Source: Bacteroidales bacterium
GTDB taxonomy: Bacteria; Bacteroidota; Bacteroidia; Bacteroidales; UBA1402
Direction of reading: 5' to 3'
Assembly (NCBI GenBank): GCA_023230125.1
Contig: JALNXZ010000018.1
Coordinates: forward strand, 1-12,769
Length of the DNA stretch: 12,769 nucleotides
The notes under the pieces are model-generated. The model saw only the letters and a program-made list of their open reading frames with translations. It was not told the origin of the DNA and ran no database searches. A program made the position numbers and the translations under genes. Positions 7,364 to 12,769 of this stretch are shown here, piece by piece. The number at the start of each line of letters is the position of its first letter. The stretch's first letter is position 1.

Positions 7364-8422
7364 TTACTTTTCCAAACGAATGAGTAAACCCGTCATCGGG
7401 CAAAACTCAGCTGAACGAACAGCTCCTGTTGGAAGAGTCATCACTTTTCCGAACTGTGCCACCAGCATTTTCTGATTGCAAAAGATGGTGTTCCCATCCG
7501 TTATTTTAATCTGTGCTTGGCCTGGAATGCGATAATATACGCTGAATGTTTCTTTGCCATTGTAAGCGGAAGCTTTGGCGACATCTGCAAGAGTACCGGC
7601 ATTTTTTTGCAGATTGATGAAGATCGGGTCCCCTCCCAGGTTTGTTTTGTCTACGATTCCTTTCAGTTGAGAAAAACGGAACAGGATTTCTTCGTCGTTC
7701 TTTTGGGGTTCGTACTCGAAAGTGCTGGTTTCAGTGGTTTCAGTGCGCTTTCCTGTGAATAAATCCCTGTAATATTTCTCCATCCGATTCAGTTCGCTGA
7801 GTACAATTTCATAAGATCGGCCATCCGAGGGCGTTTTGTCCAAGTCCTGAGTGAGCAAGTTGATACGCGTATCTCTGAGGTTGAATAATTGACTGGCGGC
7901 CAATTCTGCCATTTTTGCCGTTGAACTGGCTTGCTGCATTTCCCGGGTTACAATGGAGCTTTCCTGAGACTGGTAGTTTTCGGCACAACATGGTTTGACC
8001 ATTTTCTCCTCTTTCTTGATATCTGTTTTCTTGTAATTTGAATGTCCAATGGATTTCAGAAAGCCTTCAGGTGTCAATTCGATGGCCGGAGCATTTTTAG
8101 CTTTCCCTGATTCAATGATATAGGTGTTTTGAAGGTCTGGAACAGCTTTTATTGACAGGTGTACTCCAACAATCTCATAGCGGACATTTTCTGCCTGACA
8201 AATATTTGTAATTCCCAGATATCGTTCGGCATAGGGGTAATAGATTCCAGGCGTTTCAACAGTCTTACGGGTTTCCACTTCAACAACAATGATGTTTCTG
8301 GGCAGAGCATAGATTAGACCTGCGGATGGATTGAGGGCTGCATTTAATGGTTGGGTCTTGATTTGTGCGAAACCGAAAATGCTATATGTCAAAAGGATGG
8401 TCAGAAAATAAACGCGTTTCAT
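7364..8422 (-). CDS. Exported DUF4831-like protein
   Basis: The 352-residue product starts with a signal peptide (MKRVYFLTILLTYSIFGFAQ, cleavage near residue 19-20), so it should be periplasmic or envelope-bound. The sequence matches my recollection of the DUF4831 family of Bacteroidales: an early GLIYALPRNIIVVEVE strand pair, a YYPYAERYLGI segment, a central helical part with LRDTRINLLTQDLDKTPSDG and LNRMEKYYRDLFTGKR, and a C-terminal beta part with YYRIPGQAQIKI and QFGKVMTLP. The function of this family is unknown. There is a Cys-Cys pair (VKPCCAENY) but no known catalytic motif. It lies 39 bases downstream of nnr on the same strand, with no obvious promoter between them, so co-transcription with nnr is likely. 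It is followed after 115 bases by the peptidase. Confidence 0.75.
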   Translation of the reverse strand: MKRVYFLTILLTYSIFGFAQIKTQPLNAALNPSAGLIYALPRNIIVVEVETRKTVETPGIYYPYAERYLGITNICQAENVRYEIVGVHLSIKAVPDLQNTYIIESGKAKNAPAIELTPEGFLKSIGHSNYKKTDIKKEEKMVKPCCAENYQSQESSIVTREMQQASSTAKMAELAASQLFNLRDTRINLLTQDLDKTPSDGRSYEIVLSELNRMEKYYRDLFTGKRTETTETSTFEYEPQKNDEEILFRFSQLKGIVDKTNLGGDPIFINLQKNAGTLADVAKASAYNGKETFSVYYRIPGQAQIKITDGNTIFCNQKMLVAQFGKVMTLPTGAVRSAEFCPMTGLLIRLEK

Positions 8423-8461
8423 AGGGTTTGTTTTAATATGTTATTTTAGAAATTTTGATAT

Positions 8462-9985
8462 CTAATGTCTTTGATGCAAAAGATTGAATGCTTTTCCGAG
8501 GTTCTGAGCGATGTCACTTGGCAGCAAGCTTTCCTGCGATTGACAATCCAAGGCTAAATCTCCGCTTAAACCGTGCAGGTAAACGCCTATTTTGCAGGCT
8601 TCTTCCGCTTGGTATCCCTGAGCCAGCAAAGATACGACAATTCCGGTTAAAATGTCTCCGCTTCCACCTGTCGCCATGCCCGGATTTCCGGTGGAATTGA
8701 AAGAACAATGACCTTCAGGAGTGATACATGCCGTATATGCACCTTTCAACACAACATAAACCTGATATTCGCGTGCAAAATCCATCGCTTTACTCAGGCG
8801 TTCGTAGCCGGATAGTGAAGGTGTGCCTGCTATCCGGTCAAACTCTTTGGGATGTGGGGTTAAGATGGTGTTTTTGGGGAGAAGTTTCAATAATTTTCTG
8901 TTTTCGGAAAGTAAATTCAGTGCATCTGCATCAAGAATCAGATTATTGGGACATGCTTTCAGAAAATTCTCCAAAGATAAGGCTTGCGCATATCCTGTCC
9001 TAATACCAGGTCCAACGGCGATGGCGGAAAAAGAGGCCGGACCAATGGGATCGGAGGTCTCATAAAAAAAGCTGGAATCATAGGAATCAACAATTGCTTC
9101 CGGAACAGCAGTTTGCAAAATGGATATTTCTGATGCAGGAATACGAACACTCAGAAGACCGATACCAGAGCGCAGTGCACCTTGGGCTGATAGAATGGCT
9201 GCACCCATCATTCCCGGACTGCCTGCGATCAAGAGGCCTTTGCCAAAAATGCCCTTGTGAGAAAATTTGGGACGTTCTTTTAGCATGGGACAGATGTCTT
9301 CCATTTTTGTGAAAGAAAAAGGGGTAGTCATCTCTTTGATGGCTTGGGGATGTATGGCTATGTCAATCAATTCCCAATCTTTGATGTATCTTTCATTTTC
9401 GGCCAATAAGAAAGATAGTCTTGGGAATTGCAATCCCAAAACCAGATCTGCACAGACCATGTTTTTGGGTATGTTTATTCTGTTGTCTTCCCCAAAGAGC
9501 CCACTGGGAAGATCTATCGATATTTTTACGGCATCTTGCAGATTTATCCATTGTACGATTTCAGCGTAGAATCCTTCCAGAGGACGGTTCAATCCGGAGC
9601 CGAACAATCCGTCTATGATATAATCATAACCTTCAAAGAGAGAGATGTTTTCTGCCTGTTTCAGGCAAGTTATTTGGGCTGTAGGAACTTTTTGCAGTCT
9701 GTCAAGTTGGATGGATGCATCATTGGACAGTGTTTTCTGATTACAAACGATGGTATGAACCCGATATTCCGCCTTGGTAAGTAAACGGGCAATAGATAGC
9801 GCATCTCCCCCGTTGTTTCCTGGACCGGCAATGACCAAAACAGTCTCTGTCGGCTTGATTTCTTCAGCAATCCGTCTGAAAAGAGCCAGCGCTGCACGAT
9901 CCATCAGGTCAGAAGAGTTTATGCCTTCCAGTTTAATGGTTTTTGCATCAAGTTCCTTGATTTGACTGGTGGTGAAAATTTTCAT
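8462..9985 (-). CDS. nnr: Bifunctional NAD(P)HX epimerase / ADP-dependent NAD(P)HX dehydratase
   Basis: This two-domain cytoplasmic repair enzyme restores NADH and NADPH that have become hydrated. The N-terminal YjeF_N epimerase domain (about 1-215) interconverts the R and S hydrates; its marks are VLVIAGPGNNGGDALSIARLL near residue 50 and the YIIDGLFGSGLNRPL and SIDLPSGLFGE segments. The C-terminal carbohydrate-kinase-like dehydratase domain (about 225-500) removes water from the S form using ADP. Its marks are LLIAGSPGMMGAA, AVGPGI, LILDADALNLL, LTPHPKEFDRI and NPGMATGGSGDILTGIV. The frame is open back to an ATG at 10031-10033, but homologues begin MKIFTTSQIKELD, so I place the start at 9983-9985, giving 507 residues. 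It is probably the first gene of a minus-strand unit with the DUF4831-like gene and is divergent from hpt. Confidence 0.93.
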   Translation of the reverse strand: MKIFTTSQIKELDAKTIKLEGINSSDLMDRAALALFRRIAEEIKPTETVLVIAGPGNNGGDALSIARLLTKAEYRVHTIVCNQKTLSNDASIQLDRLQKVPTAQITCLKQAENISLFEGYDYIIDGLFGSGLNRPLEGFYAEIVQWINLQDAVKISIDLPSGLFGEDNRINIPKNMVCADLVLGLQFPRLSFLLAENERYIKDWELIDIAIHPQAIKEMTTPFSFTKMEDICPMLKERPKFSHKGIFGKGLLIAGSPGMMGAAILSAQGALRSGIGLLSVRIPASEISILQTAVPEAIVDSYDSSFFYETSDPIGPASFSAIAVGPGIRTGYAQALSLENFLKACPNNLILDADALNLLSENRKLLKLLPKNTILTPHPKEFDRIAGTPSLSGYERLSKAMDFAREYQVYVVLKGAYTACITPEGHCSFNSTGNPGMATGGSGDILTGIVVSLLAQGYQAEEACKIGVYLHGLSGDLALDCQSQESLLPSDIAQNLGKAFNLLHQRH

Positions 9986-10231
9986 ATGATAATCATTTTT
10001 TCGTCTAAGGTCATATGGAACTCGCATCTCCATTTTATCATAAACTTGGATGTTTTAACAAACGTGCTCGTTTCATGAGAAAATAATGATCGGATTGAGA
10101 TCATATGGTGTTTTGAAATAATCTGACTAACTAAATGCAAACTTAGAAAAAAAACGTGGATATAAAGACTCCTTTGATAATTTTCACTAAATTTGCAACT
10201 TCTTTTTGCTTACTGAAAAAGAAAGGGGAAA
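9986..10231. promoter_or_regulatory. Divergent nnr/hpt intergenic region with repeated TCATATG words
   Basis: This 246-bp AT-rich region should hold promoters for both flanking genes. The word TCATATG occurs at 9982-9988, 10011-10017 and 10101-10107, and the last two copies extend to TCATATGG. TGATC (10087-10091) and GATCA (10099-10103) form an inverted repeat with a 7-base spacer that overlaps the third copy. AAACG/CGTTT (10060-10064 and 10069-10073) is another short palindrome. No clear TAnnTTTG is seen for nnr. An operator role is possible but unproven. Confidence 0.3.
10188..10195 (+). promoter_or_regulatory. Bacteroidetes -7 element for hpt-adk-obg
   Basis: TAAATTTG is an exact TAnnTTTG, 36 bases before the hpt ATG. 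A TTTG at 10173-10176 is only 11 bases upstream, too close for a -33, so the upstream half is weak. The expected start is near 10202, with a purine-rich AAAGGGGAAA just before the hpt ATG. Confidence 0.5.
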
Positions 10232-10768
10232 ATGAAAAATATTATTGTTAAAGATAAGGAATTCAAACTTTTACTTTCCGAAGCAGAAATAAAAAGATCC
10301 ATAAAGAATATTGCCGACAAAATAAATAAAGACCTTGAAGGTAAAAAGCCTCTTTTTTTGGCAGTTTTGAATGGCTCTTTCATGTTTGCTGCGGATTTGA
10401 TGAAAAACATCACCATTCCTTGCGAAATTTGTTTTGTAAAACTCACTTCATATCAGGGGATGCAAAGTGGCGGAAAGGTAAAAGAAGTATTTGGCTTGAG
10501 CGAACACTTTGATGGCAGGACTGTCGTTATCGTGGAAGATATCATTGATTCAGGCTGCACCATGCAGCAGCTCCTTGAAACCCTATCCTCTAGAAATCCA
10601 GGAGAAATCCGCATTGCCACCTTATTGTTAAAGCCTGAATCCTTGCAGTGCGATTTGAAGCTGGATTATGTTGCTTTTGAAATTCCCAACGATTTCGTGG
10701 TAGGTTACGGTATGGATTATGACGGATATGGACGTAACTTTGGGGAAGTATATACCCTTGTTAAATGA
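10232..10768 (+). CDS. hpt: Hypoxanthine phosphoribosyltransferase
   Basis: This cytoplasmic purine-salvage enzyme joins hypoxanthine (often also guanine) to PRPP to make IMP or GMP. The 178-residue length is typical. The PRPP-binding motif VVIVEDIIDSGCT lies at residues 98-110, with the acidic pair Glu102-Asp103 and the probable catalytic Asp106. The N-terminal part has the LAVLNGSFMFAADLM loop of the family, and the C-terminal YVAFEIPNDFVVGYGMDYDGYGRN segment carries base-binding residues. A purine-rich AAAGGGGAAA precedes the ATG. adk follows after 27 bases, so the two are probably in one operon. Confidence 0.95.
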   Translation: MKNIIVKDKEFKLLLSEAEIKRSIKNIADKINKDLEGKKPLFLAVLNGSFMFAADLMKNITIPCEICFVKLTSYQGMQSGGKVKEVFGLSEHFDGRTVVIVEDIIDSGCTMQQLLETLSSRNPGEIRIATLLLKPESLQCDLKLDYVAFEIPNDFVVGYGMDYDGYGRNFGEVYTLVK

Positions 10769-10795
10769 TAGATTGTTAGTTAAATTCAATAGGAA

Positions 10796-11365
10796 ATGTT
10801 AAATGTGGTTATATTCGGTGCTCCGGGTTCTGGTAAAGGAACACAAAGCGCGTTTATCGTAGAAAAATATGGTTTGGAACATTTGTCAACAGGTGATCTG
10901 TTGCGTGCCGAACAAAAAACTCAAAGTGATTTGGGTAAATTGATTGAATCTTACACCAGCCAAGGAAATCTGGTACCCGATGACCTGATCATCAGCATGC
11001 TGGCTAAAGTTTTGGATACCAAGATGAATAAAAAAGGCTATATTTTTGATGGTTTTCCAAGAACAACTGCACAGGCAGAAGCGTTAAAGGTTATGTTGGC
11101 GGAACGTGATATGAAAGTATCTGTCATGTTGGATCTCAATGTTACTGAAGAAGAATTAATAACACGTCTGTTGAATCGTGGAAAAACATCAGGGAGGTCA
11201 GACGATCATTTCGAAACGATTCAGAAACGTATTCAGGTATATCATTCACAGACAGCTCCCGTAAAAGACTTCTACAAAAAAGAAGGTCTGGCAACAGATA
11301 TTGAGGGACTCGGTACCATGGATGAAATTTTTGCCCGTATTACCAAGGCTATAGATGCTCTTTAA
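10796..11365 (+). CDS. adk: Adenylate kinase
   Basis: Adk converts ATP plus AMP to two ADP in the cytoplasm and balances the adenylate pool. The 189-residue protein has the P-loop GAPGSGKGT at residues 8-16, the AMP-site STGDLLRAE, FDGFPRT at 84-90 and the LID Arg segment LLNRGKTSGRSDDH at 125-138. It is the short-LID form without the zinc-binding insertion, as is usual in Bacteroidetes. The start is fixed by the strong family beginning MLNVVIFGAPGSGKGT. It lies 27 bases after hpt and 30 before obg. Confidence 0.96.
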   Translation: MLNVVIFGAPGSGKGTQSAFIVEKYGLEHLSTGDLLRAEQKTQSDLGKLIESYTSQGNLVPDDLIISMLAKVLDTKMNKKGYIFDGFPRTTAQAEALKVMLAERDMKVSVMLDLNVTEEELITRLLNRGKTSGRSDDHFETIQKRIQVYHSQTAPVKDFYKKEGLATDIEGLGTMDEIFARITKAIDAL

Positions 11366-11395
11366 TTTAGGAGCGAACTCACATTAAACAAAATT

Positions 11396-12562
11396 ATGGC
11401 GGAAAGCAACTTTGTCGATTACGTTAAGATTTACTGCCGCTCCGGAAAAGGTGGCCCCGGGTCAACCCATTATCATCGGGAAAAATATATTCCAAGAGGT
11501 GGTCCTGACGGTGGTGACGGTGGTAAAGGCGGAGACGTCATTCTGCGCGCAAATACCAATTTTTGGACACTGCTTCATTTGCGCTATGCCCGTCATGTTT
11601 TTGCGGAACATGGTGCAAGTGGTACCGGGTCGCGTAGTTCAGGGAAGTCCGGACAGGATATTTATATAGATGTTCCTGTAGGTACAGTGGCTTATAACGC
11701 TGAAACCGGTGAGTTCTTGTGTGAGGTCAACAAACCAGGGCAAGAGGTCATTCTGCTGAAAGGCGGACGTGGAGGATTGGGAAATTGGAATTTTCGCACA
11801 GCTACCAATCAGACTCCCCGTTTCTCTCAACCTGGTGAACCCATGGAAGAATGTAATGTCGTTTTGGAAATGAAACTCTTGGCAGACGTAGGTTTGGTAG
11901 GTTTTCCGAATGCCGGAAAATCTACGCTTTTATCGTCCATTTCTGCCGCTAAACCCAAAATCGCAGATTATGCTTTTACGACACTTGAACCAAACCTCGG
12001 GATTGTGCCTTATCGTGACGGAAAATCTTTCGTTATGGCAGATATCCCGGGCATCATAGAAGGGGCATCCGAAGGCCGTGGTTTAGGCTTGCGCTTCCTG
12101 CGCCACATTGAAAGGAATTCTGTATTGTTGTTTATGATTCCTGCAGACAGCAAAAATATTCATGAGGAGTATCATATTCTTTTAAACGAGTTGTCTCAAT
12201 ATAATCCGGAATTGCTTGACAAGCAACGCATCCTGGCTATCAGTAAATGTGATATGCTGGATGAGGAATTGATGCGGGAAATTAGCAAGGACCTGCCTGA
12301 CGTTCCCTATATTTTCATTTCATCAGTTGCCGGTTTTGGCCTTACTGAGTTAAAGGATTTGCTATGGAAGGAACTCAACGATGAGTCCAATCGCGTCCAG
12401 ACGATTTCTCACCGACCGATTGCTGTTTTGCCTAAGAATTCTGAAGATCCGGATGATGAAATCATCCTTGAGGATGAACCATACGAATATGGCATCAACG
12501 ATGACATCAAGTTTATTGAAAACGATGAACCTGGCTGGGAAGATACAGGCAAGAACTACTGA
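11396..12562 (+). CDS. obg: GTPase Obg (ribosome-associated)
   Basis: Obg is an essential GTPase that binds the 50S ribosomal subunit and helps its maturation. The 388-residue protein has the Gly-rich Obg fold (about 1-160, with [18 protein letters not shown] and [10 protein letters not shown]). The G domain follows: G1 GFPNAGKST at 169-177, switch [11 protein letters not shown] near 192-202, G3 DIPG at 216-219, G4 SKCD at 283-286 and G5 SSV near 309. G4 has Ser where most GTPases have Asn; from memory, a Ser here is common in Bacteroidetes Obg. The C-terminus is an acidic tail. It is the third gene of the hpt-adk-obg cluster. Its last 7 bases overlap the end of the convergent carB gene. Confidence 0.96.
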   Translation: MAESNFVDYVKIYCRSGKGGPGSTHYHREKYIPRGGPDGGDGGKGGDVILRANTNFWTLLHLRYARHVFAEHGASGTGSRSSGKSGQDIYIDVPVGTVAYNAETGEFLCEVNKPGQEVILLKGGRGGLGNWNFRTATNQTPRFSQPGEPMEECNVVLEMKLLADVGLVGFPNAGKSTLLSSISAAKPKIADYAFTTLEPNLGIVPYRDGKSFVMADIPGIIEGASEGRGLGLRFLRHIERNSVLLFMIPADSKNIHEEYHILLNELSQYNPELLDKQRILAISKCDMLDEELMREISKDLPDVPYIFISSVAGFGLTELKDLLWKELNDESNRVQTISHRPIAVLPKNSEDPDDEIILEDEPYEYGINDDIKFIENDEPGWEDTGKNY

Positions 12563-12769
12563 TATTCTTGCCAGCTCTTGATTTGGATGTCAGTTTCCTT
12601 CATGGAGCAAAAAGCCTCAATAAAGGCACTTGCCAACCTCGAATTTGTAATCAACGGAATGTTGTGATCAATAGCCCCACGTCTGATTTTGTATCCATTG
12701 GTCAATTCGCGTTTGGTCAAGTTTTTAGGAATGTTGACAATCAAATCGAACTTATGTTTTGAAATCATC
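12556..12769 (-). CDS. carB: Carbamoyl-phosphate synthase large subunit, C-terminal end (cut by window edge)
   Basis: The frame is open from the right edge to a TAG at 12556-12558, giving the last 70 residues. They match the C-terminal MGS-like regulatory domain of Car[22 protein letters not shown] in pieces, then [21 protein letters not shown] and the end IKSWQEYQ. CarB makes carbamoyl phosphate for pyrimidine and arginine synthesis. The full protein is over 1000 residues, so most of it lies outside. The ATG at 12766-12768 is internal and is not the gene start. The 3' end overlaps the end of obg. Confidence 0.9.
   Translation of the reverse strand, partial: MISKHKFDLIVNIPKNLTKRELTNGYKIRRGAIDHNIPLITNSRLASAFIEAFCSMKETDIQIKSWQEYQ

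Noticed and set aside
9267..9784. 100- and 118-codon plus-strand frames inside nnr
   Set aside because: They are antisense shadows of the conserved dehydratase/epimerase gene and have no domain content.
9986..10033. 16-residue N-terminal extension of nnr
   Set aside because: MEMRVPYDLRRKNDYH does not match the family, which starts at MKIFTTSQIKELD. The downstream ATG at 9983-9985 is preferred.
12561..12762. Plus-strand frame at the right edge after obg
   Set aside because: It is opposite the carB C-terminus, which matches the MGS-like domain well.
1..12769. Mobile elements, CRISPR arrays, tRNA or rRNA genes, polymorphic toxins or defence genes
   Set aside because: Looked for and not seen. 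There are no transposase motifs, regular spaced repeats, tRNA-like cloverleaf ends or known defence domains, and all large frames are assigned to other families.

Overview
The window looks like ordinary chromosome from a member of the Bacteroidota, most likely order Bacteroidales. Four things support this. There is a C-terminal type IX secretion sorting domain on an exported peptidase. Bacteroidetes-type -7 elements (TAnnTTTG) lie upstream of several genes. Two exported proteins resemble DUF families known mainly from this phylum (DUF3256 and DUF4831). The hpt-adk-obg gene order is also typical. Codon use and base composition look uniform by eye, and I see no insertion sequence, integrase, CRISPR array, tRNA or rRNA.

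Layout from left to right. (1) 1-1296, minus: N-terminal 432 codons of an exported heparinase II/III-family polysaccharide lyase, cut by the window edge. (2) 1475-2230, plus: truA, divergent from the lyase. (3) 2231-2591: a 361-bp gap with a good promoter, a hairpin plus T-run, a possible 21-codon leader ORF and a one-base-broken small membrane-peptide ORF. (4) 2592-4711, plus: an exported DUF3256-like protein and an AGCS sodium:amino-acid symporter, overlapping by 4 bases (ATGA). (5) 4714-9985, minus, read right to left: nnr (NAD(P)HX repair), a DUF4831-like exported protein, and an 844-residue C10 (streptopain/PrtT-like) cysteine peptidase with three related beta-type repeats and a type IX sorting domain. 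(6) 10232-12562, plus: hpt, adk and obg, a compact purine-salvage/nucleotide/ribosome-GTPase cluster. (7) 12556 to the edge, minus: C-terminus of carB, which overlaps the end of obg by 7 bases.

Functionally, the right half is housekeeping: nucleotide salvage, adenylate balance, ribosome assembly, carbamoyl phosphate synthesis and repair of damaged NAD(P)H. The left half and centre carry nutrient-acquisition functions: a glycan lyase, a secreted protease and an amino-acid importer. A secreted protease facing a sodium:amino-acid symporter suggests peptide and amino-acid feeding, but this is inference because the two are convergent and not co-transcribed. I found no clearly novel multi-gene system. 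The least explained DNA is the leader before the DUF3256-like gene (2362-2591).
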